The notes under the pieces are model-generated. The model was given only the letters and a program-made list of their open reading frames with translations. It searched no databases and was not told the origin of the DNA. The position numbers and the translations under genes are program-made. 64,000 nucleotides of DNA from positions 496,001 through 560,000 of the forward strand of contig CAWFVV010000003.1 in assembly GCA_963819385.1 (NCBI GenBank), written 5' to 3'. The stretch's first letter is position 1. Each line of letters starts with the position of its first letter. Below, piece after piece: positions 1 through 8,044 of this stretch. Source of the stretch: JAVDCA01 sp963819385. GTDB lineage: Bacteria > Pseudomonadota > Alphaproteobacteria > Rhizobiales > Xanthobacteraceae.

Positions 1-129
1 AGCCGCGCGACGCCCGAGAAGGGCGAGGCGACGCTGGCGCAGGGCGCCAAGGGCTTCATCGAGCTGCTGCGGGAAATCGACGGTTTCGATCTTGCGCGGC
101 TCAAGGACGGGCCGCTCGCGAAGCTGTGA
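1..129 (+). CDS. Creatininase-family amidohydrolase, C-terminal fragment
   Basis: Frame 1 is open from the left edge and stops with TGA at 127-129, giving about 42 residues that end in LKDGPLAKL. The stretch ATPEKGEATLAQGAKGFIE resembles the last helix of creatininase/creatinine amidohydrolase family proteins, where an ATPEKGE-type motif precedes the C-terminal helix. The metal-binding and catalytic parts lie outside the window, so the substrate cannot be judged. It runs in the same direction as the nitrile hydratase genes, with a 68-bp gap to the next start. Confidence 0.55.
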   Translation, partial: SRATPEKGEATLAQGAKGFIELLREIDGFDLARLKDGPLAKL

Positions 130-197
130 TCCGGCTCGATGAGTCGGCCTTTTGGCCCGGGTGGATCACGCATCGTTCCTTGGCTAGAGTCGGCGCC

Positions 198-809
198 ATG
201 AGCAACCATTCGCACGACGATCATCACGGCTCCGAGCTCGGCGAGATGCAGCTCCGGGTCCGTGCCCTCGAGACCATCCTGACCGAGAAGGGCTATGTCG
301 ATCCCAAGGCCCTCGACCTCATCATCGAGGCCTACGAGACCAAGATCGGCCCGCACAACGGCGCCCGGGTCGTCGCCAAGGCGTGGGCCGATGCGGAATT
401 CAAGCAGCGCCTCCTGCACGACGGCTCGGCCGCCATCGCGACGCTCGGGCATGTGACGCGGACCGGCGATCACCTGGTCGCGGTCGAGAACACGCCGCAG
501 GTCCACAACATGGTCGTGTGCACGCTGTGCTCCTGTTATCCGTGGGAAGTGCTCGGCCTGCCGCCCGTCTGGTACAAGGCCGCGCCCTATCGCTCGCGCG
601 CCGTGCGCGATCCGCGCGGCGTGCTGGCCGATTTCGGCTTCTCATTGCCGAAGGGGACCGAGATCCGCGTGTGGGACTCGACCGCCGAGACCCGCTTCAT
701 CGTGCTGCCGATGCGGCCTGCCGGTACCGACGGCTGGAGCGAGGAGCGCCTGGCCGAGCTGGTCACCCGCAATTCGATGATCGGGACCGGCCTCCCGAAG
801 AGTCCGTAA
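198..809 (+). CDS. nthA: Nitrile hydratase alpha subunit, cobalt type
   Basis: This is the metal-carrying subunit of nitrile hydratase, which hydrates nitriles to amides in the cytoplasm. The protein is 203 aa, the usual size for the family. The claw-setting motif VCTLCSC lies at residues 107-113 (Cys108, Cys111, Ser112, Cys113). Thr at the second motif position is typical of Co(III) enzymes, while iron enzymes have Ser. I chose the ATG at 198 (MSNHSHDDHHGSE); the frame is open upstream to 126 but that extension is not family-like. The N-terminus is His/Asp-rich. The beta subunit follows after 21 bp and the accessory protein after that, the order usual for cobalt-type operons. Confidence 0.95.
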   Translation: MSNHSHDDHHGSELGEMQLRVRALETILTEKGYVDPKALDLIIEAYETKIGPHNGARVVAKAWADAEFKQRLLHDGSAAIATLGHVTRTGDHLVAVENTPQVHNMVVCTLCSCYPWEVLGLPPVWYKAAPYRSRAVRDPRGVLADFGFSLPKGTEIRVWDSTAETRFIVLPMRPAGTDGWSEERLAELVTRNSMIGTGLPKSP

Positions 810-830
810 GAGAAAAAGAGGGAGGCGGCG

Positions 831-1490
831 ATGGATGGCGTCCACGACATGGGCGGCATGGACGGGTTCGGCAAGGTCGAGCCCGAGCCCAACGAGCCGG
901 TCTTTCACGCGCCCTGGGAAGGACGCGTGATGGCGATAAATCGCGCCATGGGCGCGGCCGGCGCCTGGAACATCGACATGGGGCGCTTCTCGCTCGAGAA
1001 CCTGCCGCCCGTCGATTATCTCGGCAGCACCTATTATCGGAAATGGTTTCTCGGCCTCGAGCGCCGGCTGGTGGCGTTCGGATTCGTCGGCGCCGACGAG
1101 ATCGCGGCCGGTCACGCGCTGCATCCCGCGAAGCCGCTCAAGCGCGGCAACTTCACGGCGGCGGATGTCGAGCGCGTGCTGACGCGCAACTCCTATGGCC
1201 GGCCGCCCGAGGGGCCGGCGCGGTACAAGCCGGGCGACCGCGTGCGCGCGAAGAACATCCATCCGAAGACGCACACGCGCCTGCCGCGCTACGTGCGCGG
1301 CCATATCGGCGTGGTCGAGCGCATCCAGGGCCATCACGTCTATCCGGACACGTCGGCGAGCGGCGCCGGCGAAAATCCGCAATGGCTCTACACGGTCGTG
1401 TTCGACAATCGCGACCTGTGGGGCGCGGACGCCGATCCGACCGTCAAGGTCTCGATCGAGGCGTTCGAGCCCTACCTCGAGCCCGCCTGA
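831..1490 (+). CDS. nthB: Nitrile hydratase beta subunit
   Basis: 219 aa, beginning MDGVHDMGGMDGFG, the characteristic start of nitrile hydratase beta subunits. The C-terminal half, from about residue 125, holds the SH3-like barrel (KPGDRVRAKNIHPKTHTRLP, then YVRGHIGVVERI). The beta subunit covers the alpha-subunit metal site and supplies arginines that contact the modified cysteines; RKW at residues 69-71 follows the YLGSTYY segment. A Shine-Dalgarno-like GGGAGGCGGCG lies just upstream of the ATG at 831. The accessory gene starts 1 bp after the stop, so the three genes are almost certainly co-transcribed. Confidence 0.95.
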   Translation: MDGVHDMGGMDGFGKVEPEPNEPVFHAPWEGRVMAINRAMGAAGAWNIDMGRFSLENLPPVDYLGSTYYRKWFLGLERRLVAFGFVGADEIAAGHALHPAKPLKRGNFTAADVERVLTRNSYGRPPEGPARYKPGDRVRAKNIHPKTHTRLPRYVRGHIGVVERIQGHHVYPDTSASGAGENPQWLYTVVFDNRDLWGADADPTVKVSIEAFEPYLEPA

Positions 1491-1491
1491 G

Positions 1492-1875
1492 ATGACGGTC
1501 GATTCTGCAGCCGCGTCTCGTGCGCGCGAGGCGGTGCCCAGCATCCCGTGCGACGCCGAGGGCCCGGTCTTCCGCGAGCCGTGGGAGGCGCAGGCTTTCG
1601 CGATGGCGCTCGCGCTGCACGAGCGCGGCTTGTTCACCTGGCCGCAATGGGCCGCGACACTCGCCGAGGAGATCAAGCGCGCGCAGGCGGCGGGCGATCC
1701 CGACACCGGCGAGACCTACTATCACCACTGGCTCGCCGCGCTCGAGCGGCTGGTCGCCGAGAAGGGCGTCGCGACCCGCGAGACGCTCGCGCGCTATCAC
1801 GACGCGTGGGACCACGCCGCCGACCGCACGCCGCACGGCGATCCGATCGAGCTTCGGCCTGATGACTTCCGCTGA
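1492..1875 (+). CDS. Nitrile hydratase accessory protein (P14K/activator type)
   Basis: 127 aa. The sequence resembles the N-terminal half of nitrile hydratase beta subunits (FREPWEAQAFAMALALHERG, then FTWPQWAATLAEEI and YYHHWLAALERL). This is the hallmark of the small accessory proteins that deliver the cobalt-loaded, oxidised alpha subunit to the apo-enzyme by subunit exchange. The ATG at 1492 overlaps nothing and sits 1 bp after the nthB stop, consistent with translational coupling. The next gene's start at 1862 overlaps its end by 14 bp. The activator role is known for the family; cobalt rather than iron is inferred from the alpha-subunit motif. Confidence 0.88.
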   Translation: MTVDSAAASRAREAVPSIPCDAEGPVFREPWEAQAFAMALALHERGLFTWPQWAATLAEEIKRAQAAGDPDTGETYYHHWLAALERLVAEKGVATRETLARYHDAWDHAADRTPHGDPIELRPDDFR

Positions 1876-2753
1876 GACCGGGTCGCACGCGGTTCCGAAC
1901 TCGGCCGGCAGCGCCGCGCCGCGGCTCGCGGCGCCCGCGAACGCTTGCGACTGCCACATGCACATCTACGACGCGGCGCGCTTTCCGCCGCTGCGTCCGG
2001 CATCGCGCATGCAGGACCAGGCCGGCGTCGCCGAATATCGGCTGCTGCAACAGCGCATCGGCTTGAGCCGGGTGGTGATCGTCACGCCGGCGGTCTACGC
2101 GACCGACAACGCCGTGACGCTCGACGCCATCGCGCAACTCGGCGCCGGCGCACGCGGTGTCGCGGTGGTCTATCCCGATATCGCCGACGCCGAGCTCAAG
2201 CGCCTCGACGATGGCGGCGTGCGCGGCATTCGCTTCACTCAATTCGATCCCGCGACCGCGGTGACGACGCTCGACATGATCGAGCCATTGGCGCGCCGTG
2301 TCGCCGATCTCGGCTGGCACGTGCAGATCCATCTGCGCGCCGACCAGATCGTCGCGGCCGAGAGCCTGTGGGGGCGCTTGCCGTCGACCATAGTGTTCGA
2401 CCACATGGCCCGCCTGCCGCAACCCGCCGGGGTCGATCACCCGGCTTTCGCGATCGTCCGCCGCCTCATCGACCAGGGCCGGACCTGGGTCAAGATTTCC
2501 GGCGCCTATCTCGACACCAAGATCGGGCCGTCGACCTATGCGGACGCGACCAAGGTCGCGCAGGCCTTCGTCGCGGCGGCGCCCGAGCGGATGGTGTGGG
2601 GCAGCGACTGGCCGCATCCGACCGAGAAAGACAAGCCGGACAACGCGGTCCTGTTCGATCTTCTCGCCGAAATCGGCCTCGGATGCGGCGACACGCCGCC
2701 GCATCCTCGTCAGCAATCCCGAAACCCTGTACGGTTTCGTGCCGTCGGGCTGA
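1862..2753 (+). CDS. Amidohydrolase_2-family metal-dependent hydrolase (frameshifted near 2679)
   Basis: A TIM-barrel amidohydrolase of the type that includes 2-pyrone-4,6-dicarboxylate and 4-sulfomuconolactone hydrolases. Visible motifs are CDCHMHIYD (HxH metal site), VQIHLR, VFDHMARLPQP, WVKISGAY and MVWGSDWPHPT with the catalytic Asp. As read, the frame runs to 2758 with a scrambled tail. The expected C-terminus (ATRRRILVSNPETLYGF) is in the next frame and stops at 2753. Removing one C from the ggcctcgg at about 2675-2682 joins the two. The ATG overlaps the accessory gene by 14 bp. It occupies the place where an amidase might be expected, but the family suggests lactone or amide hydrolysis of an unknown substrate. 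Confidence 0.82.
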
Positions 2754-2821
2754 GCTGAACGCCCGCCGTCCAATTCGACATCGCAATCAAGCCAAAGTCT
2801 GTGCATCGAGAGGATATCGCC

Positions 2822-3229
2822 ATGGAGATTTTCGCCGCAGGGTCACGCGCGTCGCGCCGCATGCCGGCGGAGTCGTTCACCGGGACGGTCTGGCAGGACC
2901 CGATCATCGAGACGCCGGCGCCCGCCATCCTGCGGTCCGCCCGCGTGAGCTTCGAGCCGGGCGCGCGCACCGCCTGGCACACCCATCCGCTCGGCCAGAC
3001 CCTGCACGTCGTCTCGGGCGTCGGCCGCGTCCAGCTCCTGGGCGGCCCGATCCGCGAGATCCGCGCAGGCGATACCGTGTGGATCGCACCCGGCGAGAAG
3101 CATTGGCATGGCGCCGGCCCGAAGACCGCGATGGTGCACATCGCGATGCAAGAAGCCAAAGACGGCAGCCACGTCACCTGGATGGAGCATGTGACGGACG
3201 AGCAGTACGGCGCCGCGGTTGGCGGGTAG
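2822..3229 (+). CDS. Cupin-domain protein
   Basis: 135 aa. A single conserved beta-barrel cupin covers residues 40-110. Motif 1 is FEPGARTAWHTHPLGQTLHVV (two His; the equivalent of the usual Glu is Gln), and motif 2 is GDTVWIAPGEKHWHGAG. Proteins of this pattern are small (R)-mandelonitrile lyase-like or carboxymuconolactone-associated cupins. The neighbouring nitrile hydratase makes a cyanohydrin-lyase-like role conceivable, but this is inference. GTG at 2801 is in frame, but GAGAGG 7 bp before the ATG at 2822 supports the shorter form. It is the last gene of the operon before a palindromic repeat. Confidence 0.85.
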   Translation: MEIFAAGSRASRRMPAESFTGTVWQDPIIETPAPAILRSARVSFEPGARTAWHTHPLGQTLHVVSGVGRVQLLGGPIREIRAGDTVWIAPGEKHWHGAGPKTAMVHIAMQEAKDGSHVTWMEHVTDEQYGAAVGG

Positions 3230-3255
3230 AGCGCTACAGCACACTAAACCACACC

Positions 3256-3338
3256 GTCATGGCCGGGCTCATGCCGGCCATCCACGTCTTCCTGCCGAGC
3301 CGCAAGACGTGGATGCCCGCGACAAGCGCGGGCATGAC
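3256..3338. repeat. Palindromic intergenic repeat, family A copy 1
   Basis: The element begins GTCATGGCCGGGC and ends GCGCGGGCATGACG. Its arms include CCGGCCATCCACG and CGTGGATGCCCGCG, so transcripts of either strand can fold. Related copies lie at 19172-19297 and 31535-31651. It lies between two convergent genes and may act as a bidirectional terminator. Confidence 0.8.
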
Positions 3339-3353
3339 GCAGACGGGGGACGC

Positions 3354-4943
3354 CTACACCCCCGCCGCGCCGCCATCAGCGCGCGGATCGTGCCCGCCTT
3401 CGAGCGTCCCATCCGGATGCAGCACGACCGCGCCCGCATGCCCCATCGTGTCCGAATAAGGCTCGGCGAGCACATCGACATCGTGACCGGCCGACGCCAG
3501 GCGCTCGATCACGTTCCCGTCGAAGCGTGACTCGAGACGCAGGTTGGTGTGCGACGAGCCCCAGGTGCGGCCGAGCAGCCAGCGCGGCGCGTCGAGCGCG
3601 CGGTCGAGCGGTTGGCGATACAGCACGTGGCGGGTGAACAGCGCGGCCTGGCTCTGCGGCTGGCCGTCGCCGCCCATGGTGCCGTAAGCCATCACGCGCC
3701 CGTCCGCCAGCACGGCCAGCGCGGGGTTGAGCGTGTGGAACGGCAGCCGGCCGGGCGCCAGCGCGTTGAGCGCGTCCGGGTCGAGCGAGAAGCTTGCGCC
3801 GCGGTTCTGCATCAGCACGCCGGTCGCCGGCAGCACGCACCCCGAGCCGAACTCCCAGTAAAGCGACTGGATGTACGAGACCGCGATGCCGTCGCGGTCG
3901 GCCGCGCCCATCCAGATGGTGTCGCCGTCGCCCGGCTTGGCGGGCCAGGGCGCGGCCTTGCGCGGGTCGATCTTGTCGGCTTGCGCGTCCAGGAACGCGC
4001 GGTCGAGAAAGCGCTCTGGCGGCGCCGGCAGGCGATCGGGGTCTGTGATGACGCGATCGCGCACCCGGAAGGCGCGCTTGGTAGCCTCGACGATCCCGTG
4101 GACGTGATCGAAGCTCTCGGCTTCGCTCGCTCGGAGCCGCTCGAACAGCGCCAGGATGATCAGCGAGGCGAGGCCCTGGGTGGGGGGCGGCGCGTTGTAG
4201 AGCGTTCCGGCCTGCAGCGTGACGCTCAGCGGCTCGGCCACGCCGGCGCGGTGTTGCTCCAAGTCGGCGCGCGTCACCGGGCTGCCGATCCGCTCGAGGT
4301 CGGCCGCGATCTCGCGGCCGATGTCGCCGCGGTAGAAATCGTCGAGCCCCGCGTGGGCGAGCTGGTCGAGGGTGGCGGCGAGTGCGGCCTGCCGCAGCGT
4401 CGTGCCGGCGGCCGGCGGCTTGCCGTCGACCAGGAAGGTCTGCGCGAAGCCGGGCACATCCTTGAGCTCGGGAAGCTTCTCGGCCGTCAGCCGGGCCTGG
4501 CTGCGCGTCACGACATAGCCGTCGCGGGCGTGGCGGATCGCATGCGCCAGCAGGCTATCGAGCGGCAGGCGGCCGCCCTGCGCCTTCGCGGCCTCGAGCG
4601 CGAGCGACCAGCCCGCGATCGCGCCCGGGACCGTGAGCGCGGCCAGCGTTCCGCGCGGCGGGATCGTCGCGTGGTCGCGGTAGAGCTCGCGCCGGGCGTT
4701 GGCACCGGCGCGGCCCGCCGCCATCAGCGCCCGCACCCGGCCGGAGCGCTCGCGGATGAGCCAGAAGCCGTCGCCGCCGATGTGGTTCATGTGCGGGTAG
4801 ACGGCCGCGATGGTCGCCGCCATGGCGACCATCGCCTCGATGGCGTTGCCGCCCTCTGCCAGCACGGCGCGGCCGGCCTCGGCCGCGGCGGCGTGCGGGG
4901 CGGCCACGACTCCGCCGCGATGGCCGGCGCTGTGCAGGTCCAT
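3354..4943 (-). CDS. Gamma-glutamyltransferase family (Ntn-hydrolase) protein
   Basis: 529 aa. The large-subunit portion starts with HRGGVVAAPHAAAAEAGRAV and GGNAIEAMVAMAATIAAVYP, followed by the family signature HMNHIGGDGFWLI. The candidate autocleavage and catalytic Thr is T342 in GDTIWMGAADRDG, followed by AVSYIQSLYWEFGSG and NRGASF. This departs from the classic TTHxSVxD pattern and resembles YwrD-type homologues. No signal peptide is visible, so a cytoplasmic location is likely, unlike the periplasmic GGTs. The start ATG is 5 bp downstream of the stop of the M3 peptidase on the same strand, suggesting a two-gene peptide-degrading unit. Activity on glutathione is inference. Confidence 0.88.
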   Translation of the reverse strand: MDLHSAGHRGGVVAAPHAAAAEAGRAVLAEGGNAIEAMVAMAATIAAVYPHMNHIGGDGFWLIRERSGRVRALMAAGRAGANARRELYRDHATIPPRGTLAALTVPGAIAGWSLALEAAKAQGGRLPLDSLLAHAIRHARDGYVVTRSQARLTAEKLPELKDVPGFAQTFLVDGKPPAAGTTLRQAALAATLDQLAHAGLDDFYRGDIGREIAADLERIGSPVTRADLEQHRAGVAEPLSVTLQAGTLYNAPPPTQGLASLIILALFERLRASEAESFDHVHGIVEATKRAFRVRDRVITDPDRLPAPPERFLDRAFLDAQADKIDPRKAAPWPAKPGDGDTIWMGAADRDGIAVSYIQSLYWEFGSGCVLPATGVLMQNRGASFSLDPDALNALAPGRLPFHTLNPALAVLADGRVMAYGTMGGDGQPQSQAALFTRHVLYRQPLDRALDAPRWLLGRTWGSSHTNLRLESRFDGNVIERLASAGHDVDVLAEPYSDTMGHAGAVVLHPDGTLEGGHDPRADGGAAGV

Positions 4944-4947
4944 TGGC

Positions 4948-7032
4948 TTAGGCCGCCGCGACGTCGGCGAGGCCGCGCCGTTTCAGCAGCGCGTCCGCGG
5001 TCGGCAGCCGCCCGCGGAAGGCCTTGTAGGACTCGTCCGGCGTGCGCGAGCCGCCCGCCGAATAGATGAAGCGGTAGAGCCGCTCGGCCGTCGTAGGGTC
5101 GAACACGTTGCCGGTCTCCTGGAAGGCGTTGAAGGCGTCGGCGTCGAGCACCTCCGACCACATATAGCTGTAATAGGCCGCCGAATAGTGGTCGCCCGCG
5201 AACACGTGGGTGAAATGCGGCGAGCGATGGCGCATCACGATCTCCTCCGGCATGCCGATGCGATCGAGCGCGGTGCGCTCGAACGCCGCCGGGTCGAGGT
5301 GCTCGGCGTCGGCGAGCGAATGGAAGTCGAGGTCGACGATGGCCGAGGCCACGTACTCGACCGTTGCGAAGCCCTGGTTGAAGGTGCGCGCCGCCCTGAG
5401 CTTGGCGATCAGCGCATCCGGCATCGGGGAGCCCGTGCGGTAGTGCACCGCGAAGGCCTTGAGGACTTCCGGCGTATCCAGCCACTGCTCGTAGAGCTGC
5501 GACGGCAGCTCGACGAAGTCGGTCGCGACCCCGGTCCCGGAGATCAGCGGGTAGGTCACGTCCGAGAGCAGCGCATGCAGGGCGTGGCCGAACTCGTGGA
5601 AGAGGGTGCGGGCGTCGTCGTGGCTGAGCAGTGCCGGGCCGCCGCCCGAAGAACTTTGGCCCTTGGAGAAATTCATCACGTTGAACACCAGTGGCCGGAC
5701 CTCGCCGTCGAGCTTCTCCTGGTCGCGCAGGCTCGACATCCAGGCCCCGCTGCGCTTCGACGGCCGGGCGAAATAGTCGCCGAAGAACAGGCCGAGGTGG
5801 CGCCCGTCAGGCGCCTTGATCTCCCAGGCGCGCACGTCCGGGTGCCAGACCGGCACGTCGTTGCGCGCCGTCGCCGTGATGCCGAAGAGCCGGCGCGCGG
5901 TCTCGAAGGCGGCCGCGATCATGCGGTCGAGCTGGAGATACGGCTCGAACTCGCCCTCGGCGATGTCGCAGCGCGCCTGCCGCAGCTTCTCGGCGTAGTA
6001 GCGCCAGTCCCAGGCCGCGAGCGCGAAATTGCCGCCCTCGGCGCGAATCATCTCCTGCATGGCGTCGCGGTCGGCGAGCGCCCGCGCGCGCGCCGGGGCC
6101 CAGACCTTCTCCAGCAGGCCGCGCGCCGCCGCCGGCGTCTTGGCCATGGCGTCGTCGAGCCGGTAGTCCGCCCAGGTCGGATAGCCGAGCAGCTTCGCCT
6201 TCTCGGTGCGCAGCCGGACCATCTCGGCGATGACCGGCCGGTTGTCGTCGGCGCCGCCTTCGCCGCGCGCGATCCAGGCGCGGAAGGCCTTTTCGCGCAG
6301 ATCGCGCCGGCGCGAGAAGGCGAGGAACGGCTCGACGCTGGAGCGCGACAGCGTGACGGCGGCGGAGCTTTTGAGGCCGCGTTCCTGTGCGACCGCGCGG
6401 GCGGCGGCGCCCAGATGCTCCGGCAGGCCCGCGAGATCCTGCTCGCCGTCGAGCGGCAGCACATAGCCCTGCTCGTCCGCCAGCACCCGCTGGCTGAACT
6501 GCGTCCCGAGCGCCGCGAGGCGCTCGCCGATCTCGGCGAGCCGCCGCCGCGCCGCCTCGTCGAGGCCGGCGCCGGCCCGGCGGAAGGTCACGAAGTAGCG
6601 ATCGAGCACCCGCGCCTGCTCGGCATCGAGCCCGGCCGGGTCCGCCTTGATGGCGGTGATTCGGGTGAAGAGCGCCTGATTCATGTGGATCGCGTCCCAA
6701 TGGGCGGTGAGACGGGGCACGATCTCGCGCTCGAGCGCGAGCAGCGCCTCGTTGCTGTGGGCGCCGACCAGGGCGAAGAAGACCGACGAGACACGCGCGA
6801 GCGCCCGCCCCGCGCGTTCGAGCGCTGCCACCGTGTTGCCAAAGTTCGGCGCCGCCGCCTCGGCCGCGATCGCCGCGACCTCGCGCCGATGCTCCGCGAA
6901 AGCCGCCGCGAAGGCGGGGCCGAAGTGCTCCGGCCGGATCGCCGCGAAGGGTGGCGCCGCGAACGGCGTATCCCAGCGCGCCAGGAGCGGGTTGTCGCCG
7001 GATGCGGGAGGCGTGGCGGGGGCTTGGCTCAT
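4948..7032 (-). CDS. M3-family zinc metallopeptidase (oligopeptidase A / Dcp type)
   Basis: 694 aa from the ATG at 7032 (MSQAPATPPASGDNPLLARW), matching the roughly 680-residue oligopeptidase A/Dcp proteins. The zinc motif HEFGH is at residues 479-483, within TLFHEFGHALHALLSD. A downstream Glu-containing segment (DFVELPSQLYEQWL) supplies the third ligand. The open frame extends to 7173, but that extension lies in the divergent intergenic region and is not family-like. These cytoplasmic enzymes hydrolyse short peptides. The gene is followed closely by the gamma-glutamyltransferase-like gene. Confidence 0.93.
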   Translation of the reverse strand: MSQAPATPPASGDNPLLARWDTPFAAPPFAAIRPEHFGPAFAAAFAEHRREVAAIAAEAAAPNFGNTVAALERAGRALARVSSVFFALVGAHSNEALLALEREIVPRLTAHWDAIHMNQALFTRITAIKADPAGLDAEQARVLDRYFVTFRRAGAGLDEAARRRLAEIGERLAALGTQFSQRVLADEQGYVLPLDGEQDLAGLPEHLGAAARAVAQERGLKSSAAVTLSRSSVEPFLAFSRRRDLREKAFRAWIARGEGGADDNRPVIAEMVRLRTEKAKLLGYPTWADYRLDDAMAKTPAAARGLLEKVWAPARARALADRDAMQEMIRAEGGNFALAAWDWRYYAEKLRQARCDIAEGEFEPYLQLDRMIAAAFETARRLFGITATARNDVPVWHPDVRAWEIKAPDGRHLGLFFGDYFARPSKRSGAWMSSLRDQEKLDGEVRPLVFNVMNFSKGQSSSGGGPALLSHDDARTLFHEFGHALHALLSDVTYPLISGTGVATDFVELPSQLYEQWLDTPEVLKAFAVHYRTGSPMPDALIAKLRAARTFNQGFATVEYVASAIVDLDFHSLADAEHLDPAAFERTALDRIGMPEEIVMRHRSPHFTHVFAGDHYSAAYYSYMWSEVLDADAFNAFQETGNVFDPTTAERLYRFIYSAGGSRTPDESYKAFRGRLPTADALLKRRGLADVAAA

Positions 7033-7142
7033 GAAAGCTCGCTTCGAAAATCGCTCGTCCGGCCGCGTTCCGGGCGGCTTGCCGGACTTGATCGCGCTGC
7101 CCATTTGATGGAGATTGCGGCCGCCAGACAGGGGTTTATGTG

Positions 7143-7403
7143 ATGCGCGACCTAGCTTCAACCAAGGGACCACGGCGGATTCTGTGGCAGAACGTGTCGA
7201 CCGTTCTGAGTGCCGCGATCCTCATCAGCGCCGAGGTCTTCGGCGCCGCCTTCGCGGGCGGCTGGGCGGCCGCGAGCCTGCTCGGGCTCGGCACCGCCGG
7301 CGTCTACGCCTTCCAGATCGTCTTCTTCATCGTCGGCCTCGTCGTCATGGCGGCCTTCGTGCGCAACGGCATGCGCGTCGAGCCGTTCACGGCGCGAGAC
7401 TGA
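7143..7403 (+). CDS. Small hypothetical inner-membrane protein
   Basis: 86 aa with two predicted membrane helices. The first is around residues 17-48 (VLSAAILISAEVFGAAFAGG and on), the second around 50-75 (GVYAFQIVFFIVGLVVMAAF). A short positive N-terminus contains KGPRR. A GTG immediately before the ATG could also start translation. It is divergent from the M3 peptidase, with about 110 bp between starts. I do not recognise a named family. Confidence 0.6.
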   Translation: MRDLASTKGPRRILWQNVSTVLSAAILISAEVFGAAFAGGWAAASLLGLGTAGVYAFQIVFFIVGLVVMAAFVRNGMRVEPFTARD

Positions 7404-7639
7404 CGCGCGACACGTCTCGCGCGTCGCTCGGAGCGACGCGCGAGCGCTCCTGATTAAGATTCTCGAAACTGTTTTCGCTCGCGTGGTGAAAAAACTTTGT
7501 GCGCGCCGCGATTTTTTGTTGCGTGAAATTCAGAATCCACTTATTTCAGTCTTGCCCAAATTCGCACGTGCCTGTGGCCGTGTGTCGGTCGGTGGGCATC
7601 CGGACAAGAGGCCGGACAGCCGCCCGGAGTGAGATCGCC
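7404..7639 (+). other. Intergenic region with AT-rich patch upstream of the odc leader
   Basis: No gene is seen here. Bases 7450-7560 are clearly lower in GC than the surroundings (runs such as gtgaaaaaactttg and gattttttgttgcgtgaaat) and are the likeliest site for the promoter of the ornithine decarboxylase transcript. No exact -35/-10 pair is claimed. Confidence 0.4.
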
Positions 7640-8044
7640 AAGACGGCGTGTCGAACGGACGAAGTCGACGAGACGCAAGCAGCGTCACCGAGACGAAGTC
7701 ACCAGACACAAAAGTCTGCGATCGCTTGCAGCTCCGAACACTTGACTGACAGCCGGAGGCGAAACCGGCGCACCCCGTTCTCCACGGGGGACGCGGCTTA
7801 AAGCAACGACGGAGCGGGCTTTTTTGGTCTCTGCCGGTTCTCCACCCACCGGCTCGGGCTACCGAAGAGGCTTGTTCATCATTGCCGGGCGTGCGGACGG
7901 GGTCTCCCCATCCAAACCAAGGCAGCACGGTCGGGTCTTCCCGGTTCTCGCTACTGGCGCGTCCCCATCGCGGGCCGGCAGCGAGGCAGGCGAACCCGCA
8001 TCACATCGGGCGGTCATCCGCCCCTGACCCGTGGGGAGAGCGCC
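7640..8044 (+). promoter_or_regulatory. Structured 5' leader of ornithine decarboxylase (speF-leader candidate)
   Basis: About 400 bp of non-coding DNA precede the decarboxylase. It contains several small stems: GCCGG/CCGGC at 7752-7769; CCCCGT-TCTCC-ACGGGG at 7773-7789; and GCCGGT/ACCGGC at 7833-7853. A T-run (gcgggcttttttgg) lies at 7815-7828. Alphaproteobacterial ornithine decarboxylase genes are known to carry the conserved speF RNA motif in this position, so a regulatory leader is likely. Assignment rests on context and stems; boundaries are approximate. Confidence 0.55.
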
